Below, piece after piece: positions 8,265 through 16,228 of a stretch of DNA of 22,723 nt (the first letter of the stretch is position 1; each line of letters opens with the position of its first letter). The notes below the pieces were generated by a model. The model was not told where the DNA came from, made no database searches, and saw only the letters and a program-made list of their open reading frames with translations. Made by a program: the position numbers and the translations under genes. This DNA comes from Comamonadaceae bacterium UBA2334 (GTDB taxonomy: Bacteria > Pseudomonadota > Gammaproteobacteria > Burkholderiales > Burkholderiaceae_C), in the NCBI GenBank assembly GCA_002344885.1, contig DDUQ01000144.1:534-23256 (forward strand), given 5' to 3'.

Positions 8265-9362
8265 ATGTCTGCCGTCCGTTTCCATGACCTCGCCGTCAAG
8301 CGTGTCAGCCCCGAGGCTGCCGGCTCGGTGGCCATCACCTTTGACATTCCTGCTGCGTCCCGCGAGGCCTTCCAGTTCGAGCCCGGGCAGTACCTCACCC
8401 TGCGCGCACAGGTCAATGGCCAGGACGTGCGCCGCACCTATTCCATCAGCAGCCCGCGCAGCCGCCTGGCGCGCCATGGCGAGTTGGAGGTCGGCATCCG
8501 CCCCGTCGAAGGGGGTGTGTTTTCCAACTGGGCGGCGGCCAACCTGAAGGCGGGCGACACGCTGGCCGTTTTGCCACCCAATGGCAAGTTCACGGTGAAA
8601 AAGCAGCGCGCCATCCACCGCGTGGGCTTTGCGGCGGGCTCGGGCATCACGCCCATCCTCAGCATCGCCGCCACCACGCTCGAAGAGCAGCCCGACAGCA
8701 AGTTCACCCTGGTGTACGGCAACCGCCGCATGGCCAGCGTCATGTTCAACGAGGCGCTGCAAGACCTGAAAGACCGCTACGCCAACCGTTTCACCATGGT
8801 GCACATCCTGTCGCGCCAGGCGCAAGAAGTGGACATGCTGGAAGGGCGCATCGATGCCGCCAAGGTGCAGCAACTGGTGGCCACGCTGCTGCCCGCTGCC
8901 AGCATGGACGAGGTGTTCATCTGTGGGCCCGAGGCCATGATCACCGCCACCGAGGCAGCGCTGAAGGCCGCCGGTGTGCCCGAGAGCCGGGTGTACACCG
9001 AACGCTTCACCACCAGCGCAGACATGGCGGCCAAAGTGCAAGCCGACACCGATGCCAAGGCAGCCGGCAGCGGTCTGGGCAAGCTGGTGGCCTTGCGCGT
9101 GCTGCTGGATGGCAAGTACCACGAGGTGCCGATGGGCACGTCCGACAACGTGCTCGACGCAGCCCTCAACGCCGGCCTGGACCTGCCGTTTTCGTGCAAA
9201 GGCGGCGTGTGCAGCACCTGCCGGTGCAAGGTGGTGGAGGGCAGTGTCCACATGGACAAGAACTTTGCGCTCGACGCCACTGAAACCGCGCAGGGCTATG
9301 TGCTGAGCTGCCAGGCCAAGGCGACCACCCCGGCTTTGGTGGTGAGTTTTGATGAGCGGTGA
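8265..9362 (+). CDS. paaE: PaaE, reductase subunit of phenylacetyl-CoA epoxidase
   Basis: A 365-residue electron-transfer protein passing electrons from NAD(P)H through FAD and a [2Fe-2S] cluster to PaaA. The order of domains is visible: the FAD-binding barrel with RTYSISS (57-63), the nucleotide-binding domain with GFAAGSGITPI (121-131) and CGPEAMI (220-226), and the C-terminal plant-type ferredoxin domain with Cys311, Cys316, Cys319 and Cys349. GGAGGA near 8254 supports ATG 8265. paaX begins inside its last codons. Confidence 0.95.
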   Translation: MSAVRFHDLAVKRVSPEAAGSVAITFDIPAASREAFQFEPGQYLTLRAQVNGQDVRRTYSISSPRSRLARHGELEVGIRPVEGGVFSNWAAANLKAGDTLAVLPPNGKFTVKKQRAIHRVGFAAGSGITPILSIAATTLEEQPDSKFTLVYGNRRMASVMFNEALQDLKDRYANRFTMVHILSRQAQEVDMLEGRIDAAKVQQLVATLLPAASMDEVFICGPEAMITATEAALKAAGVPESRVYTERFTTSADMAAKVQADTDAKAAGSGLGKLVALRVLLDGKYHEVPMGTSDNVLDAALNAGLDLPFSCKGGVCSTCRCKVVEGSVHMDKNFALDATETAQGYVLSCQAKATTPALVVSFDER

Positions 9363-10440
9363 CGGTTGCCCAGCGGCCGGCTGCGGCGGGTCGGTGTTGC
9401 TGTCGGTGGTGGGCGAGGGCGGGCACGGGTCACCTCTGCCGTGCAGCGTCTGCACCAGCCAGACCCGTTCGGCCGGCCTGACCTGCTGCCCCACCCGCGA
9501 GCGGCTGGACGCCTTCCGTGACCAGAGCCGCGGGCAGGCCAGCTCGCTCATCGTCACCCTGTTTGGCGATGCCGTGCTGCCCCGGGGCGGCCGCATCTGG
9601 CTGGGCAGCCTCATCACCCTGCTGGAGCCGTTGGGCCTGAACGAACGGCTGGTGCGCACCAGCGTGTTCCGCCTGGCGCAGGACGAGTGGCTGGAAACCG
9701 AGGTGCACGGCCGCCGTTCCAACTACATGCTCACGCCCACGGGCCGCCGCCGGTTTGACGAAGCGGCCCGACAGATCTACGCCGCTGCCACCACCCCGTG
9801 GGACCACCGCTGGCGGCTGATCATGCTGGTGGGTAACCTTTCTGTCCCGCAGCGCGAGCAACTCAAACGCGCCCTGTTCTGGCACGGATTTGGTGAGTTG
9901 GGCACCCACAGTTTCGTGCACCCGGGAGCCGACCTGGGCGCGGTGTTCGAGGCGCTGGAAGCAGAAGGGCTGGCCGAGTTGTTGCCCAAGCTGCTGCCCC
10001 TCATGGCCGCGAACCCCAAGTTGCTCATCTCTGGCTCCGATGCCGACGCGGTCGGTGCTGCCTGGAACCTGGAGCGGCTGGCGCAGGACTACGCGGCATT
10101 TGTGCAGGCCTACAGTCCCATCCTGGCGCAGTGGCACGACCGAAGCGGGGCGCCGTCCGCCATGGGGGACGACTGTGCCTTCCTGCTGCGCACCCTGCTC
10201 ATCCACGACTACCGCCGCCTGCTGCTGCGTGACCCGCAATTGCCTGCCGAGTTGCTGCCAGCGGGTTGGGCCGGGCACGAGGCGCGGGCGCTGTGCAAGC
10301 GGCTGTACCAGCAGTTGCTGGCCCCGTCCGAGCGCCACCTGGACAGGCACCTTCAGCTCGCGTCCGGCACGGTGCCCACGGCGTCGGCCTTGCTGGGTGA
10401 GCGCTTTGGCCTGAGCGACCCGCTGCGCGTCTGGCGCTGA
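9352..10440 (+). CDS. paaX: PaaX-family transcriptional repressor of phenylacetate genes
   Basis: A protein of up to 362 residues. From about residue 47 it matches PaaX: RERLDAFRDQSRGQASSLIVTLFGDAV, then GGRIWLGSLITLLEPLGLNERLVRTSVFRL (the winged-helix region) and a C-terminal LLIHDYRRLLLRDPQLPAELLPAGWAGHEAR block. PaaX represses paa promoters and releases DNA on binding phenylacetyl-CoA. The first 46 residues (six Cys, many Gly) have no counterpart in the roughly 316-residue E. coli protein. The true start may be a later GTG (9394, 9406 or 9409) or another non-ATG codon, so the start is uncertain. As drawn, the gene overlaps paaE by 11 bp. Its stop lies 18 bp from the stop of the convergent DUF2062 gene, with no terminator between. 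Confidence 0.88.
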   Translation: MSGDGCPAAGCGGSVLLSVVGEGGHGSPLPCSVCTSQTRSAGLTCCPTRERLDAFRDQSRGQASSLIVTLFGDAVLPRGGRIWLGSLITLLEPLGLNERLVRTSVFRLAQDEWLETEVHGRRSNYMLTPTGRRRFDEAARQIYAAATTPWDHRWRLIMLVGNLSVPQREQLKRALFWHGFGELGTHSFVHPGADLGAVFEALEAEGLAELLPKLLPLMAANPKLLISGSDADAVGAAWNLERLAQDYAAFVQAYSPILAQWHDRSGAPSAMGDDCAFLLRTLLIHDYRRLLLRDPQLPAELLPAGWAGHEARALCKRLYQQLLAPSERHLDRHLQLASGTVPTASALLGERFGLSDPLRVWR

Positions 10441-10458
10441 TACGAAGAACGTGCGGCT

Positions 10459-11067
10459 TCAGCCCTGGTGGCTCGCCAGGCGCTGGCGGCGTTTGCGGCG
10501 CACCTGCATCACCCACAGCCGGTTGGCCACGCAGTACACCAGTGCCGAGCCGCAGATGGCAAAAATCACCAGGCCCACGGCCAGCGGTTTGCCCACGCCG
10601 GTGATGTAGCCCCAGAAAACCGACCAGGAACTCTCACCGCCCCCGGACTCTGCAACAGGGCCGGGTGGCGGGTAGCTGACCGAGGTGTCTGCTGCGCCCG
10701 GTGGCTGGACCGGTGAGGCTTTAGCCGGCGCATCCGCCGGGCCCACCAGCACCACGCCGAGCTTGTAAGCCACGTAGTACACCGGGCCGAACGTCACCGG
10801 GTTGGTGACCAGTGTGCTGGCCATGGCTGCGGGCAGGTTGGCGCGCAGCACGGTGGCCAGCACGGCTGACGCCGGAATCTGCGCCAGCGGAATCAGGAAG
10901 CCGAAGAACACGCCAATGGCCAAGCCGGTTGCCAGCGTCTTGCGCCGCGGGCGCCACAGGTTCGGGTGGAACAGGCGCGGACCCAACCACCCCAGCCAAC
11001 GGTTGCCCTGCAGCGATTCCTGCGTAGGCCAGTGGGAGGCGAGCCAGGCCGACAGCTTCGACTTCAT
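10459..11067 (-). CDS. DUF2062 domain membrane protein
   Basis: A 202-residue protein with three or four hydrophobic segments and the DUF2062 hallmark TNPVTFGPVYYVAYKLG in its middle, preceded by GLAIGVFFGFLIPLAQIPASAVLA. A proline-, alanine- and serine-rich stretch (about 115-145) separates this from a last membrane helix and a basic C-terminus (VRRKRRQRL). DUF2062 proteins are inner-membrane proteins of unknown function. It is convergent with paaX and unrelated to the catabolic genes on either side. Identification of the domain is firm; function is unknown. Confidence 0.88.
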   Translation of the reverse strand: MKSKLSAWLASHWPTQESLQGNRWLGWLGPRLFHPNLWRPRRKTLATGLAIGVFFGFLIPLAQIPASAVLATVLRANLPAAMASTLVTNPVTFGPVYYVAYKLGVVLVGPADAPAKASPVQPPGAADTSVSYPPPGPVAESGGGESSWSVFWGYITGVGKPLAVGLVIFAICGSALVYCVANRLWVMQVRRKRRQRLASHQG

Positions 11068-11264
11068 GGTCGCCCCGCCGCCGTTTGCAGCCTGTCAGGG
11101 TGTGCGGGTGCGTTCAACGGCAGGCGCAGATGGCGGGCAACGGGTGATACGACGAACATGGTGAACGTGGGGCTTTGGCCGCGAAGTATCCCATTTCTGC
11201 ACAACTTGGGGCTGACGAATGGTTGGGCGGACGCAGGCCATTCAGACGTATGAATTTTTAATAG

Positions 11265-11300
11265 AAAAAGCCATTGCAGCATGACTGACAATGGCTTTTT
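11265..11300 (-). terminator. Terminator of the TRAP transporter operon
   Basis: A perfect 12-bp stem, AAAAAGCCATTG (11265-11276) and CAATGGCTTTTT (11289-11300), around a 12-base loop. T-rich sequence on both sides makes it potentially bidirectional. It lies 40 bp beyond the stop of the TRAP large permease and shields the DUF2062 gene from read-through. Confidence 0.88.
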
Positions 11301-11340
11301 GCTATGGATTCAGTGGTTGTGTCGTGCCACTCTCAGGCTG

Positions 11341-12663
11341 TCACGTCACCAGCTTCAGCGAAAACAGGACGATACTCGGGAAAAACACGATGGCGACGAT
11401 GCGCAGCAGGTCCGACGCCAGGAAGGGCATCACGAACTTGAAGGTTTCCTTCATCGGCACGTCTTTGGCCATGCTGTTGATGATGAACACGTTCATGCCC
11501 ACGGGCGGTGTGATGAGCCCGATTTCCACCACCATCAGCACCAGGATGCCAAACCAGATGGCTTTGTGCTCGGGTGACAGCCCCCAGATGTCCAGCCCCA
11601 TGATGATGGGGAAGAAAATGGGGATGGTCAGCAGGATCATCGACAGGCTGTCCATGATGCAGCCCAGGACCAGGTAGATCAGGATGATGACGAACACCAC
11701 CAGAATGGGCGACAGGCCCAGGCCGATCACCCATTTGGCCAGTTCGGTGTTCATCTGCGTCAGCGCCAGGAACACGTTGAGCACGTCCGCACCCAGCAGA
11801 ATCAGGAAGATCATGCCCGTGGCTGCCGCCGTGCCGTACATACACTGCAAAAACCCACGGCCTTTCAGCCCGCCAGACCGCCAGGCTACAAACGCTGTGG
11901 CTACGGTGCCGATAGCCGCAGCTTCTGTCGGTGTGAAAAACCCGCCATAGATACCGCCGATGACCACCAGGAAGATCAGCAGCACGGGCCAGGTTTCCAG
12001 CAGCGCTTGCAAGCGCTGGCCCCAGGTGAACCGGTCACCTGCCGGTGCGTCCGACGGGCTGACTCGGGCAATGATGGCAATGACCACCATGTAACCGATG
12101 GCCGCGATGATGCCTGGCACGAATGCCACCAGGAACAGCTTGGCGATGTTCTGCTCGGTCAGGATGGCGTAGATCACCAGCGGCACCGACGGCGGAATCA
12201 GGATGCCCAGCGTACCCCCCGCCGCAATGGCTGCAGTGGCAAACCGGCCCGAGTAGTTGTGAGCCTTCATCTGCGGCAGAGCCACCTGGCCCATGGTGGC
12301 CGCTGTGGCCAGCGACGAACCACAGATGGCGCCGAAACCTGCGCACGCGGCTACCCCGGCCATGGCCATGCCGCCCCGCCAGTGGCCGATGAAGGCATTG
12401 CCCGCCTGGAACAGCGCACGCGACAGCCCGCCGTGCGTGGCAAACTGGCCCATCAACAGGAACAGCGGCACCACCGACAGGTCGTAGATGGAAAACCGTG
12501 CATAGGCTGCATTCTTGAAATAGCTCAGCAGCGGGTCCACACCCGCCAGGATGACGTAGCCCACCGAGCCGGTCAGCAGCATGGCCATCCCGATGTGCAC
12601 CCGAACTGCCAGCAACAGCAGCAACACCCCGAACATCAGGGCGCCCCATTCAATACCGGTCAT
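11341..12663 (-). CDS. TRAP transporter large permease (DctM family)
   Basis: A 440-residue polytopic membrane protein with about 12 hydrophobic segments, the normal size for the DctM subunit that drives Na+-coupled uptake in TRAP systems. Typical segments are GGLSRALFQAGNAFIGHWRGGMAMAGV, ICGSSLATAATMG, GILIPPSVPLVIYAILTE and LITPPVGMNVFIINSMAKDV. The start MTGIEWGALMF at 12663 overlaps the stop of the small permease gene (12660-12662) in an ATGA arrangement, so I excluded 30 further in-frame upstream residues. It is the last gene of the minus-strand unit and is followed by a strong terminator. Confidence 0.93.
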   Translation of the reverse strand: MTGIEWGALMFGVLLLLLAVRVHIGMAMLLTGSVGYVILAGVDPLLSYFKNAAYARFSIYDLSVVPLFLLMGQFATHGGLSRALFQAGNAFIGHWRGGMAMAGVAACAGFGAICGSSLATAATMGQVALPQMKAHNYSGRFATAAIAAGGTLGILIPPSVPLVIYAILTEQNIAKLFLVAFVPGIIAAIGYMVVIAIIARVSPSDAPAGDRFTWGQRLQALLETWPVLLIFLVVIGGIYGGFFTPTEAAAIGTVATAFVAWRSGGLKGRGFLQCMYGTAAATGMIFLILLGADVLNVFLALTQMNTELAKWVIGLGLSPILVVFVIILIYLVLGCIMDSLSMILLTIPIFFPIIMGLDIWGLSPEHKAIWFGILVLMVVEIGLITPPVGMNVFIINSMAKDVPMKETFKFVMPFLASDLLRIVAIVFFPSIVLFSLKLVT

Positions 12664-13181
12664 GACAACAGCTTTCTCAGGTTGGCGTGGGCAGCGTGCA
12701 GCGCGGTCAGGGCCAGCAATGCAAAGGCGGGAATGAACGGCACATACGCCCACCAGGTGGGTATGCCGAGCAGCATGGAGGCGTCGAAATTGCTTTTCAG
12801 GTCCAACATGCCCACGGTCAGGCGCCAGGCCATGACGGCAGAGAAGAATGCCATGATGATGTTGGCGACCAGATCCATCCCCGCATTGGTGCGAGGCTTG
12901 GCGTTGGCCGTGAAAAAATCGACGATGACGTGTGCGCCGATCCAGTGTGCGTAAGGCAGGCTCAGCACCACCGCCACTGCGCTGAGGAACTGCACCAGCT
13001 CATAGTCGCCGACCAGGGGCTTGTCAAAAGCGGCGCGGCCCACGATGCTCCAGACCGACATGAAGGCCAGCACCACCAGCGTCACGCCCGCGACGATTGC
13101 CATGGCTTTGCAGGCGGTGTCGAGCATGCGGCTGTAGCCGGTGTAACGTTTGTCAGATTCGCTGACGAGGATGTCTGCCAA
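12660..13181 (-). CDS. TRAP transporter small permease (DctQ family)
   Basis: A 173-residue protein with four hydrophobic segments and the DctQ pattern FMSVWSIVGRAAFDKPLVGDYELVQFLSA. DctQ is the small membrane partner of DctM. I chose a TTG start at 13181 (MADILVSESDKRY) because GGAGA lies just upstream with good spacing, whereas the longer reading adds an arginine- and proline-rich stretch with no ribosome binding site. The stop overlaps the large permease start. The gap to the substrate-binding protein is 110 bp. Confidence 0.9.
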   Translation of the reverse strand: MADILVSESDKRYTGYSRMLDTACKAMAIVAGVTLVVLAFMSVWSIVGRAAFDKPLVGDYELVQFLSAVAVVLSLPYAHWIGAHVIVDFFTANAKPRTNAGMDLVANIIMAFFSAVMAWRLTVGMLDLKSNFDASMLLGIPTWWAYVPFIPAFALLALTALHAAHANLRKLLS

Positions 13182-13291
13182 GGCGGGTCTCCACAAGGGT
13201 TGCCGAGCGGGCCTGCGCACGTGTGCACAGGCCAGCGGGGTGAAAAAAGGCGGGGAAAACCCCGCCCGTGCGTCACCTCAGAGGGCGATGC

Positions 13292-14329
13292 TCACTTGCT
13301 GTACTGCTGAACCAGTGCGCGTGCATCGTCCAGCATGGCCTTGCCGTTCAGGCCACGCTTGTTCATGTCGGCCACCCACTCGTCGTCCAGGTTGTCGGTG
13401 GCTTTCTTCCAGCGGTCAATCTCGGCAGCCGAGATTTGGGTGATGGTGTAGCCTGCTGTGTCCACAAATGCCTTGCGGCCCGGCACGTCGTTACCTTCCT
13501 GGGTTGAGCCCAGGAATGCCGAGAGCTCTCGACCGGAGTTCTTGTCGATGACGGCTTTCAGGTCGGCGGGCAGCGACTCGTACTTGGCCTTGTTCATCGG
13601 CACGGCGAACACGGTGGTGTACAGCGCGGGCTGGTCTTTTGGGGTTTCAGATGCGAACTTGGTCAGTTCGTGCACCTTCAGGCCGGGCGCCACTTCGTAG
13701 GGAATCACTGCGCCGTCGATCACGCCTTTGGACAGCGCTTCAGGCACCTGTGGCACGGGCATGCCGACAGGCGTGGCACCCATGTTGGCCAGCATCTTGG
13801 TGATGGTGGCGGTAGGGCCGCGCATTTTCAGGCCCTTCAGGTCTTCCATCTTGGTGATGGGCTTGTTCTTGGTGAAAAAGACCCCGGGACCATGCACGTG
13901 GATGGCCAGCAGCTTGACGTCTTTGTATTCGTCCTGGGCGTGCTTCTGCACAAAATCCCATGCGGCGCGACTGGTTGCCGCGGCGTTGGTCATCATGAAG
14001 GGCAGTTCGAACACCTGTGAACGGGCGAAGCGACCTGCCGAGTAACCGGCTACCGTCCACACCACGTCAGCCACGCCGTCTTTCGCCTGGTCGAACAGTT
14101 GGGGCGGCGAACCGCCCAGTTGCATGGCAGGGTAAATCTGGCAGGCCAACCGGTTGTTGGAGTCTTTCGCAATGTTGTCACACCAGGTTTTCAGCATGGT
14201 GGTGTGCTGAATCGACTGTGGGCCCAGAAAGTGGTGCACTTTCAGAACGATGGGATCGGCTGCATGGGCGGCCCAGGTGGTGCACAGCAGGCCGGCGGCC
14301 ACAGCGGTTTGCTTCAGGAATCGGTTCAC
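13292..14329 (-). CDS. TRAP transporter periplasmic substrate-binding protein (DctP family)
   Basis: A 345-residue secreted protein. A GTG start at 14329 is supported by AAGGAGA upstream and gives a clear signal peptide (NRFLKQ, a hydrophobic core, then AAHA before ADP). The mature part shows the DctP fold pattern: HHFLGPQSIQHTTMLKTWCD, AMQLGGSPPQLFDQAKDGVADVVW, and KGLKMRGPTATITKMLANMG with the conserved arginine expected to bind a substrate carboxylate. The ligand cannot be read from sequence. Its position behind an aromatic-degradation cluster suggests an aromatic or arylalkanoic acid. An inverted repeat lies about 70 bp upstream. Confidence 0.93.
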   Translation of the reverse strand: MNRFLKQTAVAAGLLCTTWAAHAADPIVLKVHHFLGPQSIQHTTMLKTWCDNIAKDSNNRLACQIYPAMQLGGSPPQLFDQAKDGVADVVWTVAGYSAGRFARSQVFELPFMMTNAAATSRAAWDFVQKHAQDEYKDVKLLAIHVHGPGVFFTKNKPITKMEDLKGLKMRGPTATITKMLANMGATPVGMPVPQVPEALSKGVIDGAVIPYEVAPGLKVHELTKFASETPKDQPALYTTVFAVPMNKAKYESLPADLKAVIDKNSGRELSAFLGSTQEGNDVPGRKAFVDTAGYTITQISAAEIDRWKKATDNLDDEWVADMNKRGLNGKAMLDDARALVQQYSK

Positions 14330-14398
14330 GGGTTGTCTCCTTGGTTGGCGAGGGTCGAAAACATGCAATATGTTACCTGTTGATGGCCCTGTATTGGT

Positions 14399-14412
14399 CA
14401 GGGTTTACCCTG
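14399..14412. promoter_or_regulatory. Inverted repeat upstream of the TRAP genes
   Basis: CAGGGT-TT-ACCCTG is a perfect 6-2-6 inverted repeat. Thirteen bases of it (14398-14410, minus strand GGGTAAACCCTGA) recur at 19655-19667 in front of the MBL-fold gene. This supports a shared regulator for the two ends of the cluster. Confidence 0.5.
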
Positions 14413-14538
14413 TTTTGGCAGGTGACCAGGTCGTTGGCTGAAATATTTTGCGCGGATCGGTTCAGTTGTCACAGCGGCTTTGCAGTGTGGCGGCGAACGC
14501 AGGGCGGTGCAAGTTGGCATGGCTCACTAACTGGTATG

Positions 14539-15864
14539 TCAGATTGCAATGGCTGGCAGGATGATGGCTCGGCATTCGCCGAAGCCGATGCGGGCGGCAC
14601 CCGGTGCCTCGCACCAGCCACGCATGACGACTTCGTCGCCGTCCTGCAAAAAGGTGCGTTGGCTGCCATCGGCCAGGGTGACGGGCAGTTTGCCACCCTG
14701 GGTCAGCTCGATCAGGGCACCGGCCTGGGCTGGCTGTGGGCCGGACAGCGTGCCCGAGCCCAGCAGGTCGCCGGGCTGCAGATTGCAGCCGTTGACGGTG
14801 TGGTGCGTCACCATCTGGGCCATCGTCCAGTAGGCATGGCGGTAGCTGGTCTGGCTGACCATGTGGGCGGGCTGCCCGGCTTGCCGCATGCCTTCGGTGG
14901 CAATGCCGATGCTCAGCTGAATGTCCAGCGCGCCTTGCTGGCGGTTGGTGTCATGGCTGAGATAGGGCAGGTCGTCCCATTTGCCGTCGGGGCGCTCCAT
15001 GGCCGTACGGAACGGGGCCAGGGCCTCCAGCGTCACCACCCAGGGGGACAGCGTGGTGCCGAAGTTCTTGGACAGGAATGGGCCCAGCGGCTGGTATTCC
15101 CAGGCCTGGATGTCGCGGGCCGACCAATCGTTGAGCAGGCAGATGCCGAACACATGGTCCTCGGCCCGGTCGATGGTGATGGGCTCGCCCAGCGTATTGC
15201 CGGTGCCCACCAGCACACCCAGTTCCACCTCCCAGTCCAGCCGCTTGCAAGGGCCGAAGGCGGGCGCGGTGGCACCGGGGGGCATCGTCTGGCCATTGGG
15301 GCGGCGCACGTCGCTGCCCGAGACCTGCAGGCTGGAACTGCGCCCGTGGTAGCCAATGGGCACCCAGGTGTAGTTGGGCAGCAGCGGGTTGTCGGGGCGG
15401 AACAGTTTGCCGATGTTGGTGGCGTGGTGAATGGAGGTGTAGAAGTCGGTGTAGTCGCCCACCCTGGCTGGCAGGTTGAACACCACGTCTGCCTGCGGGT
15501 GCAGGCAGGTCTGTACCTGGGCTTGCACACCGGTGGCGGCATCGTCTTTCAGCAGCGCAAACACCGCATGGCGCAGCGCGTGCCACGCGGGCTGGCCTAG
15601 GGCCATGATGGGGTTCAGTGCATCGGCCGCACCGGCTTGCGCGGCTTGCAACGCCAGGCCCTGCAGCAGCCCGGTGGTGGCCAGTGCGGGCAGATCCAGT
15701 ACTTCTTTTCCGATAGCAATACCTGCCCGCCAGTCATGCGCTGGGGCAGATTTTGGCTTGAAGACTGCGAACGGCAGGTTCTGTATGGGGAAGTCGGTGC
15801 CCGCCTGGTTGGCGCTGGCCACCCAGCTGCGGGCGGTGGAGTCGTGCGTGTGGTTCAGTGTCAT
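14539..15864 (-). CDS. fahA: Fumarylacetoacetase (fumarylacetoacetate hydrolase)
   Basis: A 441-residue protein closely resembling the full-length FAH of the homogentisate pathway, which hydrolyses fumarylacetoacetate to fumarate and acetoacetate. The catalytic and metal regions are intact: GDYTDFYTS (Asp140), GYHGRSSS with catalytic His173, WEVELG (Glu212, Glu214), NDWSARDIQAWEYQPLGPFL (Asp246) and SKNFGTT (Lys266). The closing HHTVNGCNLQPGDLLGSGT block is also typical. It is not the shorter fumarylpyruvate-hydrolase type. ATG 15864 (MTLNHTHDS) gives family length; the ribosome binding site is weak. It lies between a DUF2783 gene (100-bp gap) and the TRAP genes (209-bp gap), all on the same strand. 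No homogentisate dioxygenase or maleylacetoacetate isomerase is nearby. Confidence 0.93.
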   Translation of the reverse strand: MTLNHTHDSTARSWVASANQAGTDFPIQNLPFAVFKPKSAPAHDWRAGIAIGKEVLDLPALATTGLLQGLALQAAQAGAADALNPIMALGQPAWHALRHAVFALLKDDAATGVQAQVQTCLHPQADVVFNLPARVGDYTDFYTSIHHATNIGKLFRPDNPLLPNYTWVPIGYHGRSSSLQVSGSDVRRPNGQTMPPGATAPAFGPCKRLDWEVELGVLVGTGNTLGEPITIDRAEDHVFGICLLNDWSARDIQAWEYQPLGPFLSKNFGTTLSPWVVTLEALAPFRTAMERPDGKWDDLPYLSHDTNRQQGALDIQLSIGIATEGMRQAGQPAHMVSQTSYRHAYWTMAQMVTHHTVNGCNLQPGDLLGSGTLSGPQPAQAGALIELTQGGKLPVTLADGSQRTFLQDGDEVVMRGWCEAPGAARIGFGECRAIILPAIAI

Positions 15865-15964
15865 GTGCGGTGGGCGGGGTGGGCCATGTGGACGTCGTTC
15901 GTTGCCGTCCGGGCGATTGTGCGGCTGTGCTCGGCTTGACCGTGGCGGGTTGAGCGTGCGCCTG

Positions 15965-16177
15965 TCAGGCCTGCGAAACTGACGCCAGGGTATTGTGCCG
16001 TGCGAGGGCAATGGCTTCAGTCAGCACGGCACGGTCGCCCACATGATTCGCCAGGATGAGTGCCAGTTTGGCCAGCAGGGTGTCGGCCTGGTCGTCGGTC
16101 AGGTCACGCTGTGCGTGAATCAGTTCGTCGTAAAAGCTGTCTGGGTTGCAGATATTGGGTTGACGGTTCAGTGCCAT
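15965..16177 (-). CDS. DUF2783 small protein
   Basis: A 70-residue, mostly helical soluble protein: NPDSFYDELIHAQRDLTDDQADTLLAKLALILANHVGD and a C-terminal AIALARHN. This matches the small DUF2783 family as I recall it, which has no known biochemical role. GGAGAACACCG just before ATG 16177 is a good ribosome binding site, showing the gene is really translated. It sits 51 bp downstream of the FAD monooxygenase and ahead of the fumarylacetoacetase. A structural or regulatory partner of the monooxygenase is a reasonable guess but not shown. Confidence 0.8.
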   Translation of the reverse strand: MALNRQPNICNPDSFYDELIHAQRDLTDDQADTLLAKLALILANHVGDRAVLTEAIALARHNTLASVSQA

Positions 16178-16228
16178 CGGTGTTCTCCGGTCGGGGCCTG
16201 TGGGGTGTGTGTTGACGGTGCAGGCCCA

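Noticed and set aside
7596..9722. A 708-codon open frame on the minus strand opposite paaC-paaX.
   Set aside because: It covers four well-identified plus-strand genes, its translation is histidine-, glycine- and arginine-rich without family resemblance, and it is explained by G+C-rich codon third positions.
14017..15600. A 527-codon open frame on the plus strand opposite dctP and the fumarylacetoacetase.
   Set aside because: It is the shadow of two genes with intact catalytic or binding motifs on the other strand; low-complexity translation.
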